Assembly (NCBI RefSeq): GCF_000717275.1
Contig: NZ_JNYV01000002.1
Span: 806,001-870,000 of the forward strand
From: Kitasatospora arboriphila
GTDB taxonomy: Bacteria > Actinomycetota > Actinomycetes > Mycobacteriales > Mycobacteriaceae
Direction: 5' to 3'
DNA length: 64,000 bases
Part shown: positions 25,135 through 33,808 of the stretch, piece after piece
Position numbering within the stretch: the first letter of the stretch is position 1
Layout: each line of letters begins with the position of its first letter
Notes under the pieces: generated by a model
The model's database searches: none
Seen by the model: only the letters and a program-made list of their open reading frames with translations
Told to the model about the DNA's origin: nothing
Position numbers and translations under genes: made by a program

Positions 25135-26526
25135 ATGCGCATGAACCCTCAATACAGACCTGCAAACGTTCGCAAGTCCCCCGTCAAGAAGGTGCTGCTC
25201 GCCGCGACGTCGGTTGTTGCCATGTCGCTTGCTGCCATCACTTTTACCGCTACAACAGCGACGGCTGCCGCGGTGGCACCACCGTTGGGCACTGCCGAGG
25301 GGTTCGCCGTACTGGCCTACTCCGGTATCACCAACACCAACACCACCACCATCACAGCCGGCGATATCGGGACCACCACGTCGACCATCACCGGTATCGG
25401 TCCCGGTGCAGACCGGATCGACCCTTCACCCACCGTTCGCAGCGTCCCGGATTCGGAGCTCGCGCGTGGGTCGGCAAACGCCGCGTACAACAACATGGGC
25501 AGCCAGAGCGGGACCACCCTCGGGGGCGTCGAACTGGGCGGGCGAACACTGTCCCCCGACACGTACAACACCCCCGGCGTGCTGGGGCTCACCGGAACCC
25601 TCACGCTCGACGGGCAGGGTCGGAAGGACGGGGTGTGGATCTTCAAGAGCACCTCTACACTCATCACCGCGGCCGGGAGCAGCGTAGTGCTCACCAATGG
25701 CGCGCAAGCGTGCAGAGTCTTTTGGCAGGTTCCCACTGCGGCGACCATCGCTACCAACACCGACTTCGTCGGGACGGTCATCACGAACACCGAGGCCATC
25801 ACCGCACTTCAAGGTGCCACGATCGACGGTCGCCTCATCTCTCTGAACTCGGCGGTGACGCTGGACAACAACAGGATCTTCGATTCGGGGTGTGAGGACG
25901 AGCCGACGGAAACCACCACGACAACCACAACGACAACCACGCCGGACACCACGACAACCACGCCGGACACCACGACAACCACGCCGGACACCACGACCAC
26001 CACTGAAGACACGACCACCACCGAAGACACCACCACAACAACGGATACGACCACCACAACTGAAGATACGACCACCACTGAAGACACCACCACAACAACG
26101 ACGACAACGTTGCTACCCAACGAAAACACCTCGACCGCAACGACTTTGCCAACGTTGACGCTACCGTCGATCCCCGGCCTGCCGGCTCTGCCCAACATTC
26201 CAGGTCTGCCGAACATTCCGGGCCTGCCCGGAGCGCCAGGTGGGCCAGGACAGCCGGGTGGACCAGGACAGCCGGGAGCGCCGGGTGGACCAGGACAGCA
26301 GGGTGGACCAGGAGCGCCGGGCCAGCCAGGAGCGCCGGGCTACAACCAGCCGGCACCGGAGTCGGGGGAGTACACCACACCCCAGGCACCGTCACCGGGT
26401 CGTCAGGTTCCCAACGTGCCGCGAGGTTCGGTCAACACCGGCGACGGAAGCAGCGCAAGCGCCCTGAGTGTTCAGTGGCTCCAACAATTCGGCCGCGCAA
26501 CGGCTTCCAGTGTCCAGGTCTCCTGA
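25135..26526 (+). CDS. Secreted ice-binding-like (DUF3494) protein with Thr-rich and collagen-like regions
   Basis: 463 residues. Signal peptide around residues 18-45 (VLLAATSVVAMSLAAITFTA, cleavage near ATAAA). Residues about 48-250 match the ice-binding/DUF3494 beta-solenoid family, including GVWIFKSTSTL and VFWQVPTAATI. A Thr/Asp/Glu-rich linker of about 70 residues follows, then about 45 residues of Gly-X-Y collagen-like repeat, then a tail with VPRGSVNTGDGSS. No membrane anchor. The sortase gene overlaps its stop, so it may be a sortase substrate. Actual ice binding is not implied; family members are often adhesins. Confidence 0.82.
   Translation: MRMNPQYRPANVRKSPVKKVLLAATSVVAMSLAAITFTATTATAAAVAPPLGTAEGFAVLAYSGITNTNTTTITAGDIGTTTSTITGIGPGADRIDPSPTVRSVPDSELARGSANAAYNNMGSQSGTTLGGVELGGRTLSPDTYNTPGVLGLTGTLTLDGQGRKDGVWIFKSTSTLITAAGSSVVLTNGAQACRVFWQVPTAATIATNTDFVGTVITNTEAITALQGATIDGRLISLNSAVTLDNNRIFDSGCEDEPTETTTTTTTTTTPDTTTTTPDTTTTTPDTTTTTEDTTTTEDTTTTTDTTTTTEDTTTTEDTTTTTTTTLLPNENTSTATTLPTLTLPSIPGLPALPNIPGLPNIPGLPGAPGGPGQPGGPGQPGAPGGPGQQGGPGAPGQPGAPGYNQPAPESGEYTTPQAPSPGRQVPNVPRGSVNTGDGSSASALSVQWLQQFGRATASSVQVS
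25941..26003 (+). repeat. 21-bp tandem repeat in the Thr-rich linker
   Basis: Three units begin at 25941, 25962 and 25983, each encoding TPDTTTT; two are identical and the third diverges at its end. Related TTTEDT units continue to about 26090. Such repeats can change in number by slippage. Confidence 0.8.
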
Positions 26527-27170
26527 TGATTCCGTCGAACGCGTCGACCGGGAACGGCGGTAGACGCACAACACCTCGCCTGTCGGCGGTGCTCGCGGCT
26601 CTGTTGCTGGCGATCACATTGGTGGCCACAGGATGTGCCGGTCAGTCGTCGCCTGGTGGCGTCGACGTACCGACCAGGGATGCCGTCGTCAATCCTGCGG
26701 TCAACGCCGCAGGGCTGACCAAGTCGATTCCCACCCGGATCGAGGTTCCTTCCATCGGCGTCGATTCGTCGTTGATGGGACTCGGGCTCGATGCACAAGG
26801 GGCGATGCAGGTTCCGGCAGAAGGCTTCCCGGCCGGCTGGTACACCGGTGCGCCGACACCGGGGGAGACGGGCCCGGCAGTCATCGCCGGACACGTGGAT
26901 TGGGCAGGCGCTCCAGGCGTCTTCTTCGAGCTCGCCAACCTCGAGCCCGGTGCCGAGATCTCCGTGACCCGTGAAGATGGCAGCATCGCTCGATTCGAGG
27001 TCACCGAGGTGACGACGTTCCCCAAGGACGAGTTCCCGACGGACCTCGTCTACGGCACGCTCGACTACGCGGGTCTTCGCCTCATCACCTGTGGCGGCGC
27101 GTTCGATGAGAGCGCCAGCAGCTACCAGGACAATGTTGTCGCATTCGCGAAGCTGGTGGGAACCGGCTGA
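26526..27170 (+). CDS. Class F sortase, lipoprotein-type
   Basis: 214 residues from ATG 26526, overlapping the upstream stop by one base (TGATG), so translation is coupled. N-terminus has a hydrophobic stretch ending in the lipobox-like LVATGCAG. Catalytic histidine in AGHVDW and cysteine in RLITCGGAF. The third catalytic residue, normally arginine in a Y-R-D-N context, reads SYQDNVV, so it appears to be glutamine. Probably attaches or processes the neighbouring secreted protein; activity is uncertain given that change. Confidence 0.83.
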   Translation: MIPSNASTGNGGRRTTPRLSAVLAALLLAITLVATGCAGQSSPGGVDVPTRDAVVNPAVNAAGLTKSIPTRIEVPSIGVDSSLMGLGLDAQGAMQVPAEGFPAGWYTGAPTPGETGPAVIAGHVDWAGAPGVFFELANLEPGAEISVTREDGSIARFEVTEVTTFPKDEFPTDLVYGTLDYAGLRLITCGGAFDESASSYQDNVVAFAKLVGTG

Positions 27171-27189
27171 CCGAACACGCCATCGCTGG

Positions 27190-27221
27190 GGCGCGGGACA
27201 CCTGAGGTGTTCCGCGCCTTT
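27190..27221. terminator. Bidirectional terminator between sortase and ddl
   Basis: A 13-bp stem (GGCGCGGGACACC / GGTGTTCCGCGCC, one G-U) with a 3-nt loop followed by TTT, between two converging gene ends. Confidence 0.82.
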
Positions 27222-27233
27222 CGCGGTCGCAGG

Positions 27234-28325
27234 TCAATGTTCGGTGCTGAATCCGGCTCGCAGTGAGTGTCTTTCGCGTGCGAGCTCGACCAGCCTGTCG
27301 ATCAACGAGCTGTAGTCGAGCCCGGTGGCCTCCCACAGTTTCGGGTACATCGAGTGGGGCGTGAAGCCGGGGATCGTGTTGGCCTCGTTCAGCAACCAGC
27401 CGCGCCCGCCCTCTTCGAAGAAGAAGTCCACCCGGGCCATTCCTGAGCATCGCAGCGCCCGGAACGATTGCACAGCCAGCTCGCGGACGCGTTCGGCCTC
27501 GTTCGCCGGCAGCTCGGCCGGAATCATCAGTGCCGCAGCACCGTTGATGTACTTGTCCTCGTAGTCGTAGAACTCGGCGCCCGGCCGCACTTCGCCCGGC
27601 ACCGACGTCTCGGGCTCGTTGTTGCCCAGCACGGCCACTTCGATCTCGCGCCCGACAACACCTTCTTCGATCACCACGACTTCGTCGTAGCGCAGCGCCA
27701 GTTCCACCGCAACAATGAGCTCGGCCTCGTCATGCGCCTTCGAGATACCCACGGAAGAACCGAGATTCGCGGGTTTGACGAACATCGGGAATCCGAGTTC
27801 GGCGACTGCGCGATCCACCAGCGTGCTGCGGTCCGACGCGCCCACCCGGTACTCGATCCATCGGCACTGAGGAATTCCGGCCTGCGCCGCAACGATTTTC
27901 GCCAACGCTTTGTCCATGCACACAGCCGACCCGAGAACGCCTGCCCCGACGTAAGGAATCCCGGCCAGCTCCAACATCCCCTGAACGGTTCCGTCTTCGC
28001 CGTGAGGGCCGTGCAGCAACGGCAACACGACGACGGGTAGTCCGTCCGGTGACGCGAGCAGCTCGGAGAGCGGATCGACTTCGGTGCCGGCGGGCTCGAG
28101 GGCGTCGGGCAGTGAGACGTCGGGGTCGGACAGGGCCGCGATGGCCTTGTCATTGCGGAACCACGTGCCGTCTTTGGTGATGCCGACCGGCACCAGGTCG
28201 TACTTGGACCGGTCGGCCGCGGCGAGAACGTGCGCTGCGGTCACGCAGGACACATCGTGTTCGGCGGAGACACCGCCGAACAACACGACCAGGCGCAGGC
28301 GATCGGAAAGGACGGGCGAAGACAT
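27234..28325 (-). CDS. ddl: D-alanine--D-alanine ligase
   Basis: ATP-grasp enzyme making the D-Ala-D-Ala dipeptide of peptidoglycan; 363 residues from ATG 28325 (the frame is open to 28397 but lacks a start with support). Seen: VLFGGVSAEHDVS at the N-terminus, LLHGPHGEDGTVQGMLEL, the ATP-binding loop PANLGSSVGISKAHDE, and the metal-site region ARVDFFFEEG...LNEANTIPGFT. Divergent from murF, which uses its product. Confidence 0.93.
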   Translation of the reverse strand: MSSPVLSDRLRLVVLFGGVSAEHDVSCVTAAHVLAAADRSKYDLVPVGITKDGTWFRNDKAIAALSDPDVSLPDALEPAGTEVDPLSELLASPDGLPVVVLPLLHGPHGEDGTVQGMLELAGIPYVGAGVLGSAVCMDKALAKIVAAQAGIPQCRWIEYRVGASDRSTLVDRAVAELGFPMFVKPANLGSSVGISKAHDEAELIVAVELALRYDEVVVIEEGVVGREIEVAVLGNNEPETSVPGEVRPGAEFYDYEDKYINGAAALMIPAELPANEAERVRELAVQSFRALRCSGMARVDFFFEEGGRGWLLNEANTIPGFTPHSMYPKLWEATGLDYSSLIDRLVELARERHSLRAGFSTEH

Positions 28326-28417
28326 GGCAGACACAATACGGGCCGAAAGAGGTGGCAAACGACGCCCAGGTGCGGGATGGGTCGTCTCGACACCCACGTT
28401 GCCGGTAGCGTCGACGC

Positions 28418-29734
28418 GTGCGATTCAAGGCGAGTGATGTGGCAGCGGCGACCGGTGGACGTCTGATCGGACCCGATACGACCATCGACGGTGCGAGCAT
28501 CGATTCACGCAGCGTGCGTCCCGACCAGCTGTTTGTGCCGATCGTCGCCGAGCGCGACGGCCACGACTTCATCGGCAAGGCGCGCGAGGCCGGGGTCACC
28601 ACTTATCTGACCAGCCGGGACGCCGGAGGTAGCGGTACGGCCATCGAGGTTCCCGACACCGCATTGGCGCTCGCCGACCTCGGCCGCGCAGCGCGGGGCC
28701 GGCTGACCGGGCCCGTCGTGGGGGTCACCGGCTCGGTGGGCAAGACGTCCACCAAGGACCTGCTGGCGTCGGTGCTGGCCACGTCGTACGTCACCGCGGC
28801 CAACGAGCGCTCTTTCAACAACGAACTCGGTTTGCCGTTGACCTTGCTCGGCGCCCGCGACGACACCGAGGCCGTGGTCGTGGAGATGGGTGCACGCGGA
28901 GTCGGGCACATCGCGCTGCTGTGCGAGATCGCGCGGCCCACGGTCGGGATCGTGACCAGGGTCGAAGGTGTGCACCTCGAACTGTTCGGTGACATCGAGT
29001 CGGTGGCGAGGGCCAAGGGCGAGTTGATCGAAGCCTTGCCCGACGACGGCTTGGCCGTGCTCAACAACGACCACCCGCTGGTGGTGGCCATGGCCGACCG
29101 CACGTCGGCCACCGTGTTGCGTTACGGGTTCACCCCCGACGCTGATGTCTACGCCGACAACATCTCGCTGGACGACGAACTGCGTGGCAGTTTCACCCTG
29201 CACAGCCCGTGGGGAAGTACGGCCGTCACCCTCGGTGCCCGTGGGGAACATCAGATCTCCAACGCGCTTGCGGCAGCGGCAGCTGCCGGCGGCATCGGCG
29301 TCGCGGTCGACAGGATCGCGGCAGGCCTGGGACAGGCCGCGATCTCCGGCCTCCGTATGGAACTCACCCGCACCGAGGGTGGCGTGCTCATCCTCAACGA
29401 CGCCTACAACGCCAACCCCACGTCGATGGCCGCAGCGTTGGATTCCCTGGCGACCCTGGCCGCCTCACGTCGTGTCGCGGTACTCGGCGTGATGGCAGAA
29501 CTCGGTGAGTCGGCGCCGGCAGAACATGTGGCCATCACCGAGCGCGCCCGAGCACTCGGCGTGGAGGTGATCGCCGTCGACGCACCCGATTACGGTCCGG
29601 GCGCCCAGCATGTTCCGACCGTGGAACAGGCTGCGGCAGCACTGTCCGATCTCGCCTCGGGCGACGCGGTGCTCGTCAAGGGCAGTCGCGTGGCCGCACT
29701 GGAACGGGTGGCCGCGGCTTTGACCGCCGGCTGA
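28418..29734 (+). CDS. murF: UDP-N-acetylmuramoyl-tripeptide--D-Ala-D-Ala ligase MurF
   Basis: 438 residues from GTG 28418. Adds the D-Ala-D-Ala dipeptide to the UDP-MurNAc-tripeptide. N-terminal substrate domain (IDSRSVRPDQLFVPI), ATP loop VTGSVGKTSTKD, NNELGLPLTLL, and the C-terminal domain with LNDAYNANPTSM. Head-to-head with ddl, 92 bp between starts, so both are probably driven from this spacer. Unusually, the rest of the dcw cell-wall cluster does not follow. Confidence 0.92.
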   Translation: MRFKASDVAAATGGRLIGPDTTIDGASIDSRSVRPDQLFVPIVAERDGHDFIGKAREAGVTTYLTSRDAGGSGTAIEVPDTALALADLGRAARGRLTGPVVGVTGSVGKTSTKDLLASVLATSYVTAANERSFNNELGLPLTLLGARDDTEAVVVEMGARGVGHIALLCEIARPTVGIVTRVEGVHLELFGDIESVARAKGELIEALPDDGLAVLNNDHPLVVAMADRTSATVLRYGFTPDADVYADNISLDDELRGSFTLHSPWGSTAVTLGARGEHQISNALAAAAAAGGIGVAVDRIAAGLGQAAISGLRMELTRTEGGVLILNDAYNANPTSMAAALDSLATLAASRRVAVLGVMAELGESAPAEHVAITERARALGVEVIAVDAPDYGPGAQHVPTVEQAAAALSDLASGDAVLVKGSRVAALERVAAALTAG

Positions 29735-29755
29735 CCCCGCCGAGCCGAACCCACC

Positions 29756-30892
29756 ATGACCGACGCTCCGGCAGTGAGGGCCGCACCCGTCGGTCGGGTC
29801 GACTCACTCACCGGGATCCGCTCTCTGGCTGCACTACTGGTGTGCGCCACCCATGCCGCGTTTTGGACCGGCAAGTACACCGACAACGTCGAGGGGTGGT
29901 TTTTTGCGCGCCTCGAGGTGGGTGTCGCGATCTTCTTTGTACTGTCGGGGTACCTGCTCTTCACCCCGTGGGTCACCGCGCTACGACAGTCCGCAGAGGC
30001 CCCGGATGTCGGCCGGTATTTCTGGCACCGGGCCCGTCGCATCCTTCCGGCGTACTGGCTCACCGTGCTCGGCGTCTACCTCGTCTTTGTCTGGAAAGAG
30101 GACAACTCCACCCTCGGTCACGGAGCCGAGGGCCTGGTCCGCAACCTGACCCTCACCCAGACCTACGGCTTCGGCTACCTCCATTCCGGCCTCACGCACA
30201 TGTGGAGCCTGGCCACCGAAGTCGTCTTCTATCTGTTGCTACCCGTATTCGGGTGGGTGATCTCCCGGCTGTGCGGCGGGCGGTGGCGTCCGGGCGTGAT
30301 GATCGCCGCGGTGATCGTGCTGATGCTGGTGTCGCCGGCCTGGGCGGTGGCGACTCATCACATCGCCGGACTCGACGTCACGGCTCGCCTGTGGGCACCG
30401 GCGTTCCTGATCTGGTTCGCCGGCGGAATGCTGCTGGCAATTCTGGGTCAGCTGATGCGCAGCTGGCATCCGCTGCTGTCGGTACTGGTGGCGGTACTCG
30501 CGTTCCAGTTGTCGTGCACGTCCATCGCGGGGGAGCCGACCATCACACCGGACTCGCTGTCGGCGACCATCGTGAAGTCGGTGCTGTACCTCGTCATCGC
30601 GGTCGGACTGATCGCGCCGCTGGCCATCGGCTCACGGGACCACTGGTGGAGCCGGGTGATGTCGCGGCCGGCGGTGGTGTGGTTCGGCGAGATCTCCTAC
30701 GAGTTCTTCCTCGTCCATCTCATCGTGCTCGAACTGGTGATGGACATGCTCGGCTATCCGATCTTCTCCGGATCCGTGGTTGGGGTGTTCATCGTCACTG
30801 TGGTGCTGGCCACCCCCGTGGCCTGGGCGTTGCACCAGGTCACCGCCCCTTTGTGGCACAAGCGGAAGTCGGCGGTCGTGAGCGTCCGGTAA
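29756..30892 (+). CDS. Membrane O-acyltransferase (OafA/YrhL family)
   Basis: 378 residues with about ten transmembrane helices. N-terminal family signature DSLTGIRSLAALLVCATHA with the catalytic-histidine position, followed by FFVLSGYLLF and the RRxxRIxPAY element (HRARRILPAYW). These proteins O-acylate sugars or cell-envelope polymers at the membrane. It follows murF after 21 bp in the same direction, so an envelope polysaccharide or peptidoglycan target is plausible. No SGNH domain. Confidence 0.85.
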   Translation: MTDAPAVRAAPVGRVDSLTGIRSLAALLVCATHAAFWTGKYTDNVEGWFFARLEVGVAIFFVLSGYLLFTPWVTALRQSAEAPDVGRYFWHRARRILPAYWLTVLGVYLVFVWKEDNSTLGHGAEGLVRNLTLTQTYGFGYLHSGLTHMWSLATEVVFYLLLPVFGWVISRLCGGRWRPGVMIAAVIVLMLVSPAWAVATHHIAGLDVTARLWAPAFLIWFAGGMLLAILGQLMRSWHPLLSVLVAVLAFQLSCTSIAGEPTITPDSLSATIVKSVLYLVIAVGLIAPLAIGSRDHWWSRVMSRPAVVWFGEISYEFFLVHLIVLELVMDMLGYPIFSGSVVGVFIVTVVLATPVAWALHQVTAPLWHKRKSAVVSVR

Positions 30893-30924
30893 TACTGGTT
30901 GAAAGCGCTTCACCGGGAGGTCAC

Positions 30925-32178
30925 ATGACCGACAGTTCTGCATTCACCGCCGACGGCGGTGCTGCCGCGGATATCCGCCGCTGGTGTGACCACTCCAAGA
31001 TCCCCGGTCGGCACCCCGATCTGTCGGACGCAGCCTCGATCCTGATCGCCTCCGGTTTCCTTTCTGATTCGTCGCGGGCAGTGTTGGTGCGTCGCGCCAC
31101 CGCCGGGATGCCGATTCCCGCGATCGGCGGATTCGGTGACCTTCGCCGGCTGCATCGCGAGCTGGATCAGCTCGACGACTACCTTCGCAATCCGCGGATG
31201 CCACGCGTCGGAGCGATGGTGCTTCGATCGCGGATCATGACCCTGACCCGTCGGCGTGAGACCGCGCGAAATCTTGTCACCGCCTCCAAGCCGGTGTTCG
31301 CAGGGACTGTGCGCGGCATCCGGCGTGAGCGTCGCGAAGGCCTCTACCTCGACATCCCGGACCGTGAGCGACTGTTCAACGCGCTGCTGTTCACCCCGAC
31401 CCCCAACAGCCTGGACTCCGGCTACCTCCGTCGCGCAGGAGCGATGGCTGCGAACACCGCTGCCGGTGTGATCGGCCAGCTCACCGATGGGCGTTCACGG
31501 GCAGGCCAGTGGGTGGCGGAGAAGGCCGCGATCATCGAGGGGCCCGACGATGACAGTTCGTCGACAGCGCGGTTCGTCGACGGGTACGAGACGCTGCTCT
31601 ACATCGCCGGTAGCGCCTACGACCGGATCGCCCGGTCCCCGGTCTGGCGTAGCGACCACTTCTCGGTGCAGCGCACCCAGATCAATCTCCATGCTGAGCT
31701 CGCCGAGATCTCCGCCGACGTCATCAATCTGCGCACCGTTCGGATCGAACTGGACCGGGTTCGTGTGGTGGCCGCCTCCGATGAGCTACTGCGCGAGCAA
31801 CTCCGTTCACGCGAGGCCGAATTGCGTCCGGTGTGGTCGCAGTTGATCGCGCGCGTGGCGGCCCTCGCCGATGTCGCCGACGCGGTGGCCGCGGCGGCTC
31901 ACGAACTGCGGATCCTCGAGCAGGTCAACTACGCCGGCACCATCGACCACCGCATCGATCAATTGATAGGCCGCTCGGGCGAGCGAGAGCTGTCGGCAGA
32001 GAACACCCGGCGGCTCAGCGAGCAACTCGGTATGGGTCGCACACACCTTCGGGACTACCGGAACATTCTGCAGGGCAACGTCACTGGTGTTCTGGGTCCG
32101 GCGTTCGAGGAGCCCGTGCTCCCGGCGCCGAGTCGGGCAGCCACCAACCCCCAGCTGAGGAAGAACGCAGACGGGTGA
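30925..32178 (+). CDS. Conserved hypothetical helical protein
   Basis: 417 residues from ATG 30925 with GGGAGG four bases before. No signal peptide or membrane segment. Mostly alpha-helical and Arg/Ala-rich, with heptad-like stretches (for example INLHAELAEISADVINLRTV and the region RSREAELRPVWSQLIARVAA). I do not recognise the family. Lies 32 bp after the acyltransferase. Confidence 0.7.
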   Translation: MTDSSAFTADGGAAADIRRWCDHSKIPGRHPDLSDAASILIASGFLSDSSRAVLVRRATAGMPIPAIGGFGDLRRLHRELDQLDDYLRNPRMPRVGAMVLRSRIMTLTRRRETARNLVTASKPVFAGTVRGIRRERREGLYLDIPDRERLFNALLFTPTPNSLDSGYLRRAGAMAANTAAGVIGQLTDGRSRAGQWVAEKAAIIEGPDDDSSSTARFVDGYETLLYIAGSAYDRIARSPVWRSDHFSVQRTQINLHAELAEISADVINLRTVRIELDRVRVVAASDELLREQLRSREAELRPVWSQLIARVAALADVADAVAAAAHELRILEQVNYAGTIDHRIDQLIGRSGERELSAENTRRLSEQLGMGRTHLRDYRNILQGNVTGVLGPAFEEPVLPAPSRAATNPQLRKNADG

Positions 32179-32191
32179 TCGGCGGGGTCGT

Positions 32192-32638
32192 TCAGGCTCG
32201 CGACCACTGCTGTAGGTAGGACTTCTCGGTGTCCGTCAGCCGTCGTAGTCGTTGGTTCTCAATGTCGACCACGGCCATCTGCGTGCTCGCGACGCAGGCC
32301 GGCTTGGAATCCGGGCTCGCTGTTGCCGACCTCACCTCGTATCCGATCGTGAAGTCGACTGAGCGGAATCCCTTGATCCACATCGCAATTCGGAGTGGGC
32401 TGTCCTCATGGCGCAATTGGGCCTGATAGCGGATCTCGACGGTGACGATCATCGCGCTCTTGATCAGCGGCGCGTACAGCTCGCCAACGCTCAGTAGCCA
32501 GGCAACCCGCGCCTCCTCCATGAGGGTGATCATGCGGGCGTGGTTGATGTGCCCGAACGCGTCCATGTCCGACCATCGAACCGGAACATCGGCGATGAAC
32601 GCGAAATCGCCTGCGTCTCTCGGCGTCTCAATAGCCAT
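32192..32638 (-). CDS. Acyl-CoA thioesterase (4HBT hotdog family)
   Basis: 148 residues. Single hotdog domain with VRWSDMDAFGHINHARMITL, the catalytic-aspartate motif of the YbgC/FadM-type branch, then MEEARVAWLL and RYQAQLRHEDSPLRI. Hydrolyses acyl-CoA thioesters in the cytoplasm; chain length unknown. Convergent with the hypothetical gene to its left. Confidence 0.88.
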   Translation of the reverse strand: MAIETPRDAGDFAFIADVPVRWSDMDAFGHINHARMITLMEEARVAWLLSVGELYAPLIKSAMIVTVEIRYQAQLRHEDSPLRIAMWIKGFRSVDFTIGYEVRSATASPDSKPACVASTQMAVVDIENQRLRRLTDTEKSYLQQWSRA

Positions 32639-32804
32639 CGTTTGTCCCCTCCGTGTCGCCGGCGGCAGTCGGCGTGCCGCCTGGTCGAGGGTAGTCGCCG
32701 GGGGAGGCCGCGAATATGTGAGGCTTTCATCATTTCGTTGCTCTCAGTACCCACGCTGGGTAGTCTTCGCGGGTCAAGAAGTCGGCGATCTGAAGGAGTG
32801 GTCT

Positions 32805-33794
32805 GTGCCTCGCACCATGTTTGTGGCCCGCTTGTTCGGTGCCTTGGCCGCATGCGGAGCGATCCTCGCATCGACCTCCGTCGTCGCCACGGCAGACCCG
32901 GCCGCTGAGGCGACGATCGAGAAGGTTGTCAAAGTCGGCGCCCAGCGTGAAGACCTGACCATCTCATCACCGGCAATGGGCGGGGACGTACACGTCACGG
33001 TGTTGTTGCCCCGCGACCGGTCGTCCTGGCGCGGCAGCCTGTACCTGCTCGACGGCGCCGGAAGCAAGTCGTCGACCGTCAGCGACTGGATCGAAAAGGG
33101 CGGCGCTGACCGGTATTTCGCCGACAAGGACGTCAACGTTGTCCTTCCCGCGGGTCGCGGTGCGTTCTACACCGACTGGCAGCGTCGTGATCCAGAGATG
33201 GGCAAACCCAAGTGGGAGACGTTCCTGACGAAGGAACTTCCCCCGCTCATCGACCAGACCTACAACAGCAACGGCAACAACGCGGTCGCGGGGCTGTCGA
33301 TGGGTGGCCAATCGGCGTTTGCGCTCGCCACCCGTCACCCGTCGCTGTACACCGGCGTCGGCTCGATGAGCGGCTGCCCGCCGGTGAGCGGCCCGATCAA
33401 CGAGAGCTACGTCCGTGCGACCGTCGCCAAAGACGGTGGCGACGCCACCAACATGTGGGGACCGTGGGGTTCGCCCGGCTGGGCTGAGCACGACCCGTCC
33501 GGTCGTCTCGATGCGCTGCGTGGCAAGCAGATCTACATTTCGGCGGGCTCCGGTGTTCCCGGGCCGCTCGATCGACGCACCGTGCCCGACCCGGGCCTCA
33601 CCAAAGATCAAGCGGTTGCCGTCGGCGGCTACCTGGAGATCGGCGCCTACCGCTGCTCACTCGAGTTCGCGGTACGGATGCGGGCCGCCGGGATCCCCGC
33701 CACCGAGAACTTCCAGGTGATCGGTACACATTCGTGGGCGTACTGGGCCGAGGACCTCAAGACTCTGTGGCCGGCGCTCTCGCCCGGTCTGTAG
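32805..33794 (+). CDS. Secreted esterase, antigen-85/mycolyltransferase-like
   Basis: 329 residues from GTG 32805 with AAGGAG six bases before. Signal peptide in residues 5-30 (ARLFGALAACGAILASTSVV). Alpha/beta-hydrolase fold of the esterase/Ag85 type: nucleophile in AVAGLSMGGQSAFALA and a late histidine in GTHSWAYW. The WETFLTKELPPLIDQTYNSN stretch is typical of mycolyltransferases. Such enzymes transfer mycolic acids to trehalose or arabinogalactan outside the membrane. The N-terminal part lacks a clear Ag85 trehalose site, so plain esterase activity remains possible. Confidence 0.85.
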   Translation: MPRTMFVARLFGALAACGAILASTSVVATADPAAEATIEKVVKVGAQREDLTISSPAMGGDVHVTVLLPRDRSSWRGSLYLLDGAGSKSSTVSDWIEKGGADRYFADKDVNVVLPAGRGAFYTDWQRRDPEMGKPKWETFLTKELPPLIDQTYNSNGNNAVAGLSMGGQSAFALATRHPSLYTGVGSMSGCPPVSGPINESYVRATVAKDGGDATNMWGPWGSPGWAEHDPSGRLDALRGKQIYISAGSGVPGPLDRRTVPDPGLTKDQAVAVGGYLEIGAYRCSLEFAVRMRAAGIPATENFQVIGTHSWAYWAEDLKTLWPALSPGL

Positions 33795-33808
33795 TCAGTT
33801 CGAAACGA

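Noticed and set aside
25809..26395. Two minus-strand frames rich in Val/Ser or Trp/Leu opposite the Thr-rich gene
   Set aside because: They are simply the complement of the Thr and Gly-X-Y codon repeats.
29842..30924. Long plus-strand frame overlapping the acyltransferase
   Set aside because: The true gene of that frame starts at the ATG at 30925 with a good ribosome site; the upstream part is an Arg/Gly/His-rich shadow of the acyltransferase.
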